Below are positions 1-11,300 of a stretch of 64,000 nucleotides of DNA, one piece after another (positions within the stretch are counted from its first letter, which is position 1; every line of letters begins with the position of its first letter). Made by a program: the position numbers and the translations under genes. This DNA comes from Ceratothoa steindachneri (lineage: Eukaryota > Arthropoda > Malacostraca > Isopoda > Cymothoidae). The notes under the pieces were generated by a model. It worked only from the letters and a program-made list of their open reading frames with translations, did not search any database and was not told where the DNA came from. The stretch is taken from assembly GCA_963969495.1 (NCBI GenBank), contig OZ018317.1, forward strand, positions 222,092,735 to 222,156,734, written 5' to 3'.

Positions 1-295
1 TTATGTGGCCAGTATGTTGTGTTTATATTGCTCGATTATGGTAAGTATGTGGCGGGCGTGTGCTGTGTGCCAAATAGAATGTCTGTATATTTATACGATA
101 TGTGACAATATTGTGGTAGGTATGTGACAACTATGCACTGTGTATGCTACGCGAAGTATGTTGTTGGTATATGATTGGCATGTAGCAAGTATGTTTTGTG
201 TATATGTTAAGAATGCGGTAATTCTATTGCTGGAAGTCGAAATGTAATGGCTATGCGGCGGTATGTGGTAGGTATGTTGGGCGGAAGATGAAAGT
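1..295. repeat. Degenerate minisatellite, GTATGTGGTAGGTATGTTG-like
   Basis: The first 295 bases repeat variants of GTATGT followed by GG or TG (for example GTATGTGGCGG, GTATGTTGTTGG, GTATGTGGTAGG) with irregular spacing of about 15-30 bases. The copies are diverged and the array starts before the window. The minus strand stays open for 74 codons here because the repeat lacks stops in that frame; I regard that reading frame as a by-product and not a gene. Confidence 0.5.
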
Positions 296-1800
296 CGAGA
301 ACAACGGGAAACCAAAGTGGTGCTTGATGATGACGCGGTTAGAGCGAGGTGTCAATTAGTTAATTGCATCCCCCTCTCCCCCGCTTCAACAATGAATGGA
401 CGAGGTCTCCCGAGAGCAGAGGATGAAATTCACATACAGATAACAATTACAATCGAATGCAAGCCTGAAATCACCATGGGCTGATACTTCTTTGGAAAGG
501 GGGGGGGGAGAAAGTGTAGTAGCATATTTTGCCCCCAAACAACGAGCAGAGAACCCGTCTGCTCGTTGTGTGTGTTAATTCGTATGGATGATGCTGCTTG
601 CGCTCACTCGCCACATTTGGCACCTCATACTGGGCGACTAGCTCCCTACTTACATGTTTTTTGTTGTTTTTTGCTCTCACTAGAGATCGAGCCGGGTACC
701 GAGGCGTGGGAATCCTGCGACGCCTCATCCACGAGAGCCACGGTCGAACGAAGATTAAACACTTTTGTGCACCAGACGAAAAGTTAAAAATTGTGACCTT
801 GACTCGAACCGCAGGTCAAATTGACCTGTTGAGTGTCTATGCTTGAAGCAAGAACTTGTTCCGGAGCCTTCGATGAACCCTTAACCGGCCAAATATTGGG
901 ACAGGTTAATAGGTTGGCTGCACAATTGGTCATTGCATTTAATTACATCCGTGCTCTTCTTTTCTTTTTTCTCCGCCTCAGTTCCTTCTTTATCCATAGG
1001 GTGAGTAATGGCTACGGGACTTCGGAAACAATGCAACGTTATTACACTGTAAGGTAAAGGTAGTACTTGTCAACTACATTATACCGCCAACTTTATTTTC
1101 TTCCCTAAAATGCTGAACTCTTTCCGAAGCATAAAACGACAATTTCACTCGCCTCCTGTCTTGCTGTGAATGGTTGACGACCCTGTTACTTCTAGCAATT
1201 GCATACTCATTAATGACACGGAATTTCACGAACTAGGAGATTAATGGTCCCCCAAACGACCACTCTTGGCTTCAGTGAACTTATGAGAAAACTCGAAGAG
1301 AAGATAAGTTAAAAACTATAGACAGAGAGGACGAGATAGGGCGCAGGCTTTATGGTTTAGGATTCCCCATGCATTATAGCAAAACGTTTTCCATAGCAAA
1401 TATAATGAGAATATATGGTAGATCAATAGGAATAATAATTAAGATAGGAATTAGCTGTAGTTCATAAATAATCCAAGGTTTTGCGCCTGCAATATTACAT
1501 TCGATGATGAGGTGCGAAACTTGTATGAGGAACTAATGAATGCACAGACAAAGTGAAACCATCACTTTAAGACAATTGGGAAAGAATTCAATGCAAACTT
1601 GAAAATAGAAATACAAGGGTAGAGAGGTTGGTAAATTCACAACAGATAATGGAACTGAATTGGTAGGTAGATGAGTAGACGTTGCAATAGTAAACTATAA
1701 AAGTATGATTTTCCGTTTCCAACAAGACCCAAAGGATAACGTATAAATGTATAGGGATAACACCGAATAGAAAAAAAGTATGATTATGATATCTGGGTCT
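296..1800. other. Unassigned sequence, no gene seen
   Basis: I see no recognisable domain, RNA gene or clear repeat here. Short frames of 70-85 codons between 470 and 1060 on both strands overlap one another and show no family motif. A run of nine or more G lies near 500. The sequence looks like neutral intergenic DNA. Confidence 0.4.
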
Positions 1801-3650
1801 TTTGAGATAAGGTCATGCTCGGAGGGAAGCTGTGTCGAGGAACTCTCTCTCTCACAAGGACGAAGTTCTCAAAAAGATCCAGCATCTTTAGGTTTTGTTT
1901 GAGGTGTACAAGTTTGGAGCATACTTTAAATATGTGCAGTACTGTTCTTGTTGCAGGAAGCTGCAGGTATAGATTGCTATGTTGATCAATATGATGCTAT
2001 GTTTGTTGATCGAAAGGTTTAGATCGCGACTTCATCGAAGAAGCCTTGCAAAAGCAGCTTGCTGTGTGTGACGTGTGAAATAGTTTCTTCAGGATCATTA
2101 TCTGGTGGAATAAGTGACATTGTTTTTGGTATGATGGGGCGTGATTTGGGGGAAGTGAGATGCTTTGGAATGCATCGAAAGTTTGAGATGTATAGTGAGT
2201 TTCTTGCATATATTAGCAATGGTATCTCTGGTTTCGTGTAACGTTGAGAAACTGCTCTTCACAAAAATTAAGGTGTTGTTTTAGGGGTGCAACCTTTGTT
2301 TTGGTGTGTAGAGAAGTTATTTGGTTGCTTAAATGCATCCTATGGCAAGGTGTATTGGCTTGATTTGTGTGTTTTGTATTATGTTGAGATGTGTTTGGTT
2401 GGAGGGATCATGTGTCCAGTTAAAATTTATGGTGAATAAAGTTCATGTATATGTATAATTGAATCCTTGGGCTGCTTGGAAACGGTTCCTGTGAGTCCTC
2501 GTAATGTGGTCATTCTCGTGTTTTCTTTATTTGCGCTTTGTTGTGTTGTCCCCATCTGAGTCTCGTGCATAGAGTGATAGCAAACACAGCTGGGGGGCTT
2601 TTTACTGGAGCATATGGCATTTTATATTGGGTACAGTGTTGAAGAATTTTGGTCTGTCTATTCTTGACATGAGTTTGCTGTGTGATGATCTGGATTTATT
2701 TAACCATGCTGTTTAAGGTGGTTGAAGTTGGTAAGTACTGTGCTTGCTGAGTTCACTGGGCAAAATCCGTACTGTGGCATCTAGTGTGGTTATTTTGCGT
2801 ACCTGAAGTTCTATGTTGCTGAAAATGGGTGCAAAATTAGGAGATGTGGCACTATGGAGTGGGATTTGTGGATGGTTTGCATGATTTGAAGATGAGTATT
2901 ATGAAGGAGAATTTCCAAAGATTTTAAATTGAGTTGTGGGATCAAGAATGGTGGAAGCGTTGTGTGGGTACCTTGTTATCCCTGAAACTAGGGTGTTCGG
3001 GTGTGTTTTATATTTTATCAGAGCCAGAGGAGAGATAAAGATTGTGCCTGCTGTATAGCTTGATATATCACTTTTGCAGTGAATTGTCATAATATACTCT
3101 GGTCTTTTATGAATTATTCTATGTGCCTGTTATTGTTTTGTCAAGTTTATGTGTTATCTCACTCCATTTGTGCTACGAGTATGTTACATCAGAGATTTGG
3201 GGTTCAGTTTAGTTTTTTCGCATGTTCTTGTTCAATTTCTCTTGAATTTCTTGTTGTCTATGTTGCATTATCTATATATATTGAGATTTTTTTTCTTTTT
3301 TCTTTGTTTGAATCGCCTCTTGGATGTTGCGTGATATGTTTTGCCGGCTGCTGGTGTTGTCATAGGACCGTGGTGGTTTCCTTAGGGTGTTTCTGTTTTT
3401 GGTGACTTATCTGATTTCCGGAGAGAAGTTTGGTTTGTGTGTAATTTTTTTATCGGGATATATTTTTTACCTTTAGGTGTATGCTGGCGAAATGAAAGTA
3501 TGTTGTGTTTAGGCAGCTGAATTGAGGAGCTAATAATTATGATAGTATCTGTTGTATGTATTTAGTGAAGAGTTTCCAGTCAGCTCTATTGTCGTTAAAA
3601 TAATTTAATGGAGTCGTTGACATATTGGGGTTTCAAAGGTGAGTTGTACA
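1800..3650. other. G+T-rich strand-asymmetric tract
   Basis: The plus strand is strikingly poor in C and A and rich in G and T (runs such as TGTGTGTTTTGTATTATGTTG) for about 1.8 kb, most strongly from about 2050 to 3500. No clear tandem unit is visible. A plus-strand frame at 3079-3405 (108 codons) is rich in F, L, V, C and S, which is what T/G-rich sequence gives in that frame, so I do not call it a membrane protein. Two explanations fit: a very old decayed minisatellite, or strand-biased mutation such as transcription. Confidence 0.35.
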
Positions 3651-3789
3651 AATATTTGAAGAAGGTCGGAGTAATACAGTGCCCGCAAAAAGAATCTATA
3701 CATTTTCACTCCAACAAAAATCTATATACAAGATTTGGCGCATAGATTTCACTTGAGTTTCTGCCATAGAAAAGTTTGCAGAGCTAGTA

Positions 3790-4140
3790 ATAATACAACA
3801 TACTAGACTCTGACTCACTGCATACTTTTTCGTATGAAGTACTGTTATTGAGCAAATTATTTATTTTGTCTACATAGACTGACCCCACCGCCTCTTTTAT
3901 CCGCTTGTGTTATTATAATTTTTCCACATTTCCTCAGATCCTTTAATGTGGTCTTAATTTTAGGAGGTATTACAGAGTGTTGCCCATTAACCAATTTGAT
4001 ACATTTCATACGATTGTCCTTAATTGTATATATCTTGTATGCAGATCCTTTAACTTTTCTTCGACTTTTGATATTTCTCAAATTACTTGTTCTTAAGTCG
4101 CCTAATTTCTTTTATAATTTCAATTTTAAGCTTTTCATTC
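3790..4140 (-). pseudogene. Penelope-like reverse transcriptase N-terminal fragment
   Basis: The minus strand encodes a basic stretch ending in KIIITQADKRGGGV, followed after a one-base frame change by VYVDKINNLLNNSTSYEKV. The order I..T.ADKGGG, then V..DK, then a segment like NLLSDTTTY, is characteristic of the region upstream of the RT palm in Penelope-like retroelements. What is present is about 100 codons with at least one frameshift. Neither the RT core nor the GIY-YIG endonuclease is visible nearby, so this is a small relic. The assignment rests on a short motif; another retroelement class with an ADKG motif is possible. Confidence 0.42.
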
Positions 4141-4147
4141 GAAACGG

Positions 4148-4500
4148 CGTGTGAGAATAATGCAACCATCTTCGCGAAGTGCGAACAGGCTGTTGAAGAG
4201 TCTGTTAAAGGTTAAAGGAAAGATAATCCTCATTCTTAACAAAGTTAGGGCAGAAGTAGAGTACGAAACCATCCTCAAAGAGGATTTTCACTCGAAATTA
4301 AACTCCGTTAAATCCCTCTTTACTTCTGTGAATCATTTTGAAGAACAGGTTTTTCAAACATCTCAATCTTACAGTTTAGACGAGGTGAATTAGCTCTTGT
4401 TCCAGAGAGAAATATCTTCTCAAATCGACTACGAATTGAAGTCATCTCAAAATAGCTCTTCGATGAAGGAAAACTCCCGATTCTTCCCGTAACTATAACT
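4148..4500 (+). pseudogene. Helical ORF, possibly decayed retrotransposon gag
   Basis: An 80-codon frame (4151-4393) encodes a charged, Leu/Lys-rich, probably helical peptide (LLKSLLKVKGKIILILNKV, then SKLNSVKSLFTSVNHFEEQ). After the stop, the sequence continues as FQREISSQIDYELKSS and a Pro-containing segment with stops. The arrangement of an N-terminal helical stretch with repeated F..Q/E residues and a later proline-led segment recalls BEL/Pao gag starts, but no diagnostic motif is present. It lies directly beside the Penelope-like fragment on the opposite strand. It is unrecognised in any strict sense. Confidence 0.22.
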
Positions 4501-5960
4501 AGAATCTTAAAGGGATATTAACTGGTCTTAGCCAGAACAGCTTAAGTGAACCTCAGACCCCTTCACCCCCAATCCCTTTTATACCTTGCATTTCACTTTC
4601 CAGCACACATGATAAACTTAATTTTCACTTTTCCTCTCCCAATTTATAAACTGGATCTTTCGGGTTCCCTTCGCGTTCTCTGGTCTTTCTGTAAATTTCA
4701 CCGCCGATGCAATTTCTGACTCTGGTTGCAAATATGTATTTAGAACAAGGACATTAAAATCTTGTAGCAGCTCCTTAATGCCGAAATTTTATTGTGTTCC
4801 CTCTCGCCTGGGATCGCACCCGATGCCCAGTGGTGTAAGTAAATAAGATTAATCTACTGGTCTGGCGATAACTTCTTTATTTCACTGTAGCGAGTAAGAA
4901 TCCCATCGCTATGATGTTAGCTATGCGTTTAATAAAGGCCAAATGTAAATACACACCATGGGGGAAAAGGGCAGAAATTCTAGGTTGGGAATTCACTTTT
5001 TGTATAAAAGTCCTATGGATGCGCCAATGACCTAGACTAGGGTCGCACATTCTCTTGATTCGCTCCCACTCCTCCAAAAGAGCGAAAAACATTTACACCC
5101 AGAAACCTACACTAGAGTCTTAAATAAAAGAAACTACTTCAGAGTTATGCTCGGATAAGTTTGGTAAGTTAAAATGGTCAATATTAACCTAACGTAGCAC
5201 AATCCAACAAGAAACCTCCTACCGAAGTAAAGGTGGTTACCATGGACCTCTATTAGAGTGAATCTTTATTCCAAAACGATGGCAAAGTAGAGAAATTGAA
5301 GCAGCTCAACAGACCTAAACATATTCAATTCGAAGCAGATACAGATTGCAAAATAGTGCAAGAATCTGCCCAAAGCGACCGCCGGCAATCGAGATAAAAA
5401 CAAAAATAAAACGAGGAAACTAGGAAATTAAGTTTGAAAGTTATGAGACACTAATAATCCTGTTTACCTTATAGCCCCCCCCCCTCCCCCATAAAGCCGT
5501 AGACGGCGCAGGCTTTCAGTTACAAACATGTCGGCTCAACCCAACAGCGTACGGAACTCCGCTTTTCCCCAAAAGACCAAATTCCATATGAATAAATCGT
5601 AAAGTTCAACAGAAGAAAAGTAATGTTGACATTGATGGTGATGTGGTGGGTGTTGTAGAAGGAAGAACACACCGAGTTGTTGTGTAAGGTTTCATTGAAA
5701 AAGTATAAATAAAATAGCAGTATTTTCTCTAAATCTGCTTGTTTTGCATATAAGCCAAAACGGATATGGAGAGAGCTGCGTTTTTGCCAGACCTAATTCT
5801 ATGCGGGTGGGAGGGGGGGGGTATTAGGGCTAGGAAGAGGGGCGGATAGTCGCTAGAGACGTCGGGATCTAAGGATCTTGCTGGTTTTAATAAACCAAAC
5901 AGACTCAATTCTACAGAATTTCGTCACCCTACTTTGGTTTTCAACGACGTAGGAATATTT
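4501..5960. other. Unassigned; possible tRNA-type box B near 4,810
   Basis: No coding family is recognisable. Read on the minus strand, 4805-4870 contains GGGTGCGATCCCAGG, a possible box B, with no convincing box A, so a SINE relic is conceivable but unsupported. Short homopolymers lie near 5475 (C) and 5812 (G). The rest looks like unique intergenic sequence. Confidence 0.3.
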
Positions 5961-6935
5961 TGTTCACATGAAGGCAACCGTTGTTAATCAATATCACATT
6001 TGGCAATAAAGATCACGTTTAGTAATCAATTTCAACTTTGGTAAGCAATACAAACTTTGATAAAAAATAATCATAAGGACCATTGATAACCAAGATCACC
6101 TTTGGTCATCAAGACCGCCTTTAATCATCAGGACCACTTTGATAATTAAGACTACCATTGGTATCCATGACCACTCTTCTCAATCAAGACTATATTTGGT
6201 ATTTAAGACAGCATTTCTGATCAAAACCGCTTCTGTTACTCAAGACTGATATTGGTAATCGAGTACATTTTTGATAATCAAGGACACCTTTTATAACTAA
6301 GAACACCTTTGGGAACCAAGACCCCTTTTGTTATTCAAGACTGCCATTGGTAATCAAGACCACTTTTGATAAGCGAGGAGACCTTTGACACTCATGATCT
6401 CCTTTAGTAAAGAATATCATATTAGGTAATCAGGATCAGCGTTGGTAATAGAACAGACTTTGCTAATAAATAGAATTTTTGTTACTCATGACTAACTTGG
6501 GTAAGCAATGCTACCTATGGTAATCAATACCACCGGTTATCAAAATCACTATTGATAACCTTTCCTACTCAAGACCACTTTTTTCAATCAAGACTACCTT
6601 TTGTAATCAAGACGACCTTTGATAATTAAAATTACCTTTGATAATCAATGATCCCTTTGATAATCCAGGCAACCTTTGACAATCAGGATTTTTTTAGTAA
6701 TCAAGATCAAATTATTAATCAAGATCATCTTGGCAAATCATGGCTAACTTTGATAATCAATTGTACCTTGAAAATTAATGCCAATAAGGGTAATTAATAC
6801 CATATTTGACAATCAAGACTACCTGTAATTTACACAACCTTAGGTAATAAAGGTCACCTTGGGTAATCAAGACAAGCTTTGTTAATCAAGGCTTCTTTTG
6901 GCAATCAAAAGTAATCAAGGTCAGTTTTGCTTCTA
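5960..6935. repeat. Degenerate minisatellite, unit about 19-24 bp (AATCAAGACCACCTTTGGT-like)
   Basis: Nearly 1 kb consists of diverged repeats of a unit like AATCAAGACCACCTTTGGT, including GGTAATCAAGACCACTTTTG and GATAATCAATGATCCCTTTG. The period is uneven because of many small indels, giving roughly 40 copies. It has no coding capacity. It is much more diverged than the 20-bp array at 33.8-36.9 kb and so is probably older. Confidence 0.7.
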
Positions 6936-7284
6936 GGCCCCATGGTTGATTGTTGTTGTGTGGTGCGACTTTACGCCCTCCCTCACCGTCTCCCCTTCAA
7001 CGAGAGATCCGATTTCTGGGTCGCTACAAAATAGGACTATTGAACTGACTCAACGCTGTCCCCATCCAACGATTAGCCATACCCAATTTGGCTTAACGGT
7101 ATGTATGGGAGAATCCTTACTTGCACTCAGATGGTGGTTAATAATAGTAATTTCCTACAATGAGGCTTCGCCTCTGGGGCCCTTGTAGTTGCCATTGATT
7201 GCCATTCTGTTATTTATACTGGTTTTATTATCCAGCAGGGAGACTCCGCTGATGTAAAGGGACGAGCAACGTTGATTTAAAGCA

Positions 7285-7806
7285 AGGTTTGGTGACCAAA
7301 GTCGCGTGCTCTCACACATTATGATTTATGACCTTACGACCTTCAAAACTTTCAATAATTCCTAGACTAACCTTGTGAGGACCTTGGCAATTCTGTCATT
7401 TGAAAGAGAATGTAAAACAACATTAGAGGATTCAAATTTCATAGAATTGGACGAATAGTTAGAACGTTATTGCCAAAGCAAATTAATTCTGCGGCTAAAC
7501 TTGGGGGGACTTTGGCAATTATATCATTCAAAAGAGAATGTAAAACAACATAAGGCTTTCAAATATTTTTATAATCGGCCGAATAGTTATGATGTTATTG
7601 CCAAATAAATCCCCGGCTAACCTTGGTAGGACTTTGGCAATTATATCATTCAAATGAAAATGTAAAACAACATAAGGCTTTCAAATTTGGTTAGAATCGG
7701 CCGAATAGCTACAATGTTATTACGAAAACAAAAAAAAAAAGCAAAAACGGTGACCGACTGACCGATAAACATAGTGAAATATAGAGTAGCATGTGACTAA
7801 AAACAC
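7285..7806 (-). repeat. Dispersed TIR-like repeat with ~125-bp tandem core, copy A
   Basis: The copy opens with GACCAAAGTCGCGTGCTCTC. It then has about three and a half diverged tandem units of 120-128 bases, each carrying TTTGGCAATTATATCATTC, GAGAATGTAAAACAACAT and TTTCAAATTT..TTAGAATCGG. It closes with a short GACC tract and GTGACTAAAAACAC. The same order is found at 56.73 kb, and in reverse complement at 39.93 and 43.28 kb. I give this copy a minus orientation relative to copies B and C. The ends share AGTCGCGTGC in inverted orientation, so it may be a non-autonomous DNA element whose interior is a small satellite. No coding capacity is seen. Confidence 0.65.
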
Positions 7807-8819
7807 GATCGAGAGTGACTCTCGCGCTACCCCATGTTTAGCAGCACTTGGCGTCGGGTTAAGAAACAAACAACTGTTTGTTACTAACTCTCCCCAAACA
7901 GAATTCTTCAAAAACACGAAGAAGGACTTTGGATCCGGATCATGTTTGTTTAATCGTTCTTGAGATGATGTTTGTTTACGAACGTCTTCCCCACGTTATT
8001 AGCTCGGACCATTGATCACGTTCAAATGTTTGTGTTTGCACACACAGCGGCGTAAAAACACGGAAAAACACAACCTGATGCAGAAATTCGTACACATATG
8101 CACGTGCACTGGGTGCACGTGCAAGGAGTACCAAAAGTCGGGGCGCAGTGCGTCATTCCACATCGCTGTCGTTTTCATCTCCACATCCTTCGCACACAGA
8201 ACACACCACTCTTCCAATTACGGAATATACCAAAGGTAGTCTCCATATCCACACTCCCCAGACGTGGAAGGGGTGAATCTCCCTACAGTCACGAATGGTT
8301 CCTACTCTCGCATATTATGGAAAAAGCATCTCCAACCCCTCCTCCATAACGAGGGCAGACCTATGGTTCCCTCGTGTCTTCCCACGGTTGTCGTTCTGAT
8401 CTTTATGTGAACTTCATTAGGAACGGTGATTAATTAACTTAATCTACAATGGGTCTAGACCAGGGGGGATGGCATGAGAACAGCAAGAACAAAATAATGA
8501 ACAAAGAACACAATCGTGGCAGATTCCAGGAACCGGTTTTTACAAAGAGCGGAGACAAAGGAAAATACGAAAGTGGGCTTGTTGTTCATGTGATTATTAC
8601 TTCCTCTCTGAGCTCTAAGTTTTGTTTCCAAACATTAAAAAAAGAAGCACTCGTTCTTCTCTCAGTAATGCTAAAATAGCTGTTTTAACTTGGTTTAATT
8701 CTCAGGCATCAGTTTTATAAAAATGGGTTAAAAGGATCCTATCATCTATCACTTGCCCGACGGTACCAGAAAGCTATCACTGAAATAAGTCAGCATCACC
8801 TACTCCACTGCATGGAAAA
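7807..8819. other. Unassigned sequence before the RTE relic
   Basis: Small frames (8012-8349 and 8449-8679, plus strand) show no recognisable motif. A short inverted repeat, TGCACGTGCA..TGCACGTGCA, lies at about 8100-8125. The last part (about 8700-8819) may already belong to the RTE endonuclease region that follows, but its translation is too decayed to say. Confidence 0.3.
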
Positions 8820-9116
8820 GAAGATCAAAGGTAGCATGGAGTGGGATTCCTGATACAAAGAGCGCTCAAAGAAATGATAGTAGATATTCACGACATATTG
8901 GAAAGAGTGGCTTACGTAAACTTAAGTCTTAAACATTATTTTAAAAAGAAGCAGCCGAAAAGATGTAGTTGGAGACGCCCACACTATGAGATATACAATG
9001 AAATTGATTACATGCTGCCCCCCCCCAAAAAAAAACATCAGTCATCTCTAAGTCATCAATAAAATCTGAATCAGCGGCCGCAAGATGATCAGTTATAGGA
9101 TAAAAAAAATAAATTG
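8820..9116 (+). pseudogene. RTE-type LINE, endonuclease C-terminal part (5' segment of split element)
   Basis: The plus strand encodes the end of an apurinic endonuclease-like domain: LERVAYVNLSLKHYFKK, then KRCSWRRPHYEIYNEIDYM, where W..P.....NEIDYM is the conserved C-terminal signature of RTE-clade endonucleases. After a short homopolymer the frame is lost. The reverse transcriptase that should follow appears at 9.99-11.3 kb on the same strand, so the two pieces are most simply one element split by later insertions. The upstream half of the endonuclease is not recognisable. The known role is nicking the target DNA to prime reverse transcription; this copy cannot encode it. Confidence 0.6.
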
Positions 9117-9420
9117 CCGCAGAGGGTAGTAGGTAGTCCAAATTTAAATGTATTTGGGAGTGGGTTGGATGAGTTTATGGGGAGGGAAGATTGTGATGGT
9201 TCCTATGTTTTGTAATATATTAAATGTTTGTATATATCTGTAGCCGCATGATTTAGTTCTTGACAAGCCTTAATTGGTGATACCCTTGTTTCTGGACGCA
9301 GTCCTCTGGATGTAGTTATCCTGGGAGTTTGTGTGTTGACTGGAACAGGAGCTGCCAAGTGTAGGCTATGAATGGTCTTTTGAGGTCTCCTTCTTTTCTT
9401 ATGTTCTTATGTTCTTAAAG
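9117..9420 (+). mobile_element. LINE 3' tail (CR1/L2-like) ending in TTCTTATG repeats
   Basis: A segment beginning near GGGAGTGGGTTGGATGAGTT and ending GGTCTCCTTCTTTTC followed by TTATGTTCTTATGTTCTTA has the form of a CR1/L2-type LINE 3' end, in which the untranslated tail terminates in short tandem octamers in place of poly(A). It lies inside the RTE relic, between its endonuclease and RT pieces, and so was probably inserted into it. Only about 300 bases are present, as expected for a 5'-truncated LINE copy. The family name is inferred from the terminal repeats alone. Confidence 0.45.
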
Positions 9421-9468
9421 AGAGAAGAAAGCTATTACATTAAAAAAATAGCCACTTATGATCTAGAC

Positions 9469-9953
9469 CAGGGTTGGGCAACCTTTTTAAGTAGGTGTGA
9501 CAAAATTGGCTAAATCTTTGCTACAAAATTTTCTCACGTGGCAATACTTGACTAAAACACAATGAAAGGATATAAAATTAAAGATGTTCTTTTTATTCAT
9601 TCCCAACCCTTTATGATGCATAAAAATTACAAGGAAAATATAGTCATTTTACCTAAAAATATACATATTATATTAAACAGAATTAAATCTTTATCATTTC
9701 AAGCAGAAAACAACAAATCCAAACTAGAGAAAGAAAAATTGTGGACCTTTTCATTTATTTACCACCAATGAGACTTCTGCTGCTGCCTCACTTATAACAT
9801 AGTTTATAACAGGTTGTACACAATGCGGTTGCTATATAAAATAAATTGGAGATACATTTATTTAGTTTTCTTGTTAAGCATTTGGCTTCGCGTGCCGGTA
9901 GAAGTCATTGGCCTGCCACGTTTGGCACGCGTGCCAAAGGTTGTCTAGGTCTG
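9469..9953. mobile_element. hAT-type non-autonomous DNA transposon, 485 bp
   Basis: The element begins CAGGGTTGGGCAACC and ends, in inverse, CAGACCTAGACAACC, imperfect terminal inverted repeats of the hAT type. It is flanked by 8-base duplications that differ at one position: ATCTAGAC at 9461-9468 and ATTTAGAC at 9954-9961. A palindromic TTTGGCACGCGTGCCAAA lies just inside the right end, a common subterminal feature of hAT miniature elements. The interior is A/T-rich with only a 69-codon basic frame and no transposase, so any mobilisation depended on an enzyme made elsewhere. The insertion site is a few tens of bases beyond the LINE tail. Confidence 0.78.
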
Positions 9954-9989
9954 ATTTAGACAAATCTCGTTCCAGAATTTCAGCACCAT

Positions 9990-11300
9990 CCTCACAGAGA
10001 AACCCACAAAAATCCCTTTAATCCTATAAAACACCAGCAATACACAAGCGATGAACATTAATTTGATGAAACACATGACAGACACTGCTGACAAATACAA
10101 ACTCTCAGAAAAAAACTACAGTTACGCGCATATCTATTGGCAACACATATAATTAAATATAATATAATTAAATATAATATAAATATGTACAATTCGAACT
10201 AGTAACGTATAAAAATTCGTAAATTACAAAATTTAAGATGTGTTGCCAATAGATATGCGCGCAATTGTAAACCTAATGAAGAAACGCAAACACCTTAAAG
10301 CAACAAACACCAACCAACAAATTAAATTAGCAGAGCTAAACAAGTTGATTTAAAAGAAATAGAACTGACATCAGAAAATATAATACAACTATTGTTGAAG
10401 ACAACATCAAAGATGGAAAGGGATATAAAATGGCTAAAGGAGACTTCTAAAAGAAATCTCACATAGTAGCTATAAAAGAGAAAGAGGGTACAATCATCAA
10501 AGATCGTGAAAAAATAGTTAAAAGAATTAAGTAATACTGTTAGAAGTTGTACTCAAGAACCACAACCAACCAACAACACCCCAAATTGTTCCAGCCGTTT
10601 TCAAATCAGAAACTGCTATTGAAATCGAACAAATGAACAGCCAAAAAACAGCAGGTCAGGACATCATCTTAAACATGCTAAAAAATTCTGTATAATTGTG
10701 GACAACGTAGCTTGCTTCTTCGTTGAATATCTAAAACAAAGCTGGATTCCGGAGAACTGGCCAAATTCCCTAATAATCTTTTTACTCAATAAATGTGACC
10801 ACACAGACCTTACATACTAGGGACCAATCAGCCTTGCCTCATGTGTCTATAAGCTCTTCAAATGCGTCATTACCAACAGACTGCAAAAACAGCTAGATGA
10901 CCAACAACCGAGTGACAGGATGGTTAAAGTAAAGGCTCCTCAAAGATTGACCAGCTCATTGAAAAATTTTTAGAGTACAACATCCCTTTAGTTAACTACA
11001 TAAAGTTGTTATCCGAGGAGTTATTAACTTTAGAGGGGTAAACTGACAAAACTAAAGCATTAATTAAGGTCGATCGGGATTACATCAATCACTTGAGATT
11101 CGCAGACGATATTACACTCATAGTTGATACAATTCATACAATGCTTCAAGAACTTAACTATGAAAGCAAAAGCGTAGGGTTACAAATAAATCGTGGAAAA
11201 ACAATTCATGAAAAGCAATCCAGAAGTCGACATGATAGACATTACAATTAAAACCGATCAAATTGAAATGGTAGACAGACATATATATCTGGGTTAAGAG
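9990..11300 (+). pseudogene. RTE-type LINE, reverse transcriptase part (3' segment of split element)
   Basis: The plus strand encodes, in order, the linker motif LMKKRKHLKATNTN, a segment like KTAGQDII (the usual KAPGPDG box), ENWPNSLIILLLNKCD, GPISLASCVYKLFKCVITN, LDDQQP, the catalytic HLRFADDITLIVD with its Asp pair, and a final VDRHIYLG box. This order matches RTE-clade reverse transcriptases. Several stops and frame changes interrupt it, and the GFR block after LDDQQP is missing. A 149-bp MITE sits in the linker at 10,119-10,267. The copy ends abruptly after YLG, so the C-terminus is absent. It continues the endonuclease piece at 8.82 kb. Confidence 0.75.
10119..10267. mobile_element. 149-bp MITE with TA target duplication
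   Basis: Perfect 24-base inverted arms (CGCGCATATCTATTGGCAAC and four more bases) lie at 10,125-10,148 and 10,238-10,261. Allowing three mismatches, the inverted repeat extends outward to CAGTTA and CAATTG, immediately bordered by TA on both sides (10,117-10,118 and 10,268-10,269). TA duplication is the hallmark of Tc1/mariner-type insertion. The interior is A/T-rich and non-coding. It sits inside the linker of the RTE reverse transcriptase; the conserved linker motif resumes directly after it, so it inserted after that LINE copy was made. Confidence 0.85.

Noticed and set aside
3079..3405. 108-codon hydrophobic plus frame
   Set aside because: Lies in a G+T-rich strand where F, L, V, C and S codons dominate; overlapping frame 3,149-3,334 is equally open.
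4800..4870. tRNA gene or SINE on the minus strand
   Set aside because: Only a box-B-like word is visible; no box A at the right distance and no pairing acceptor stem.
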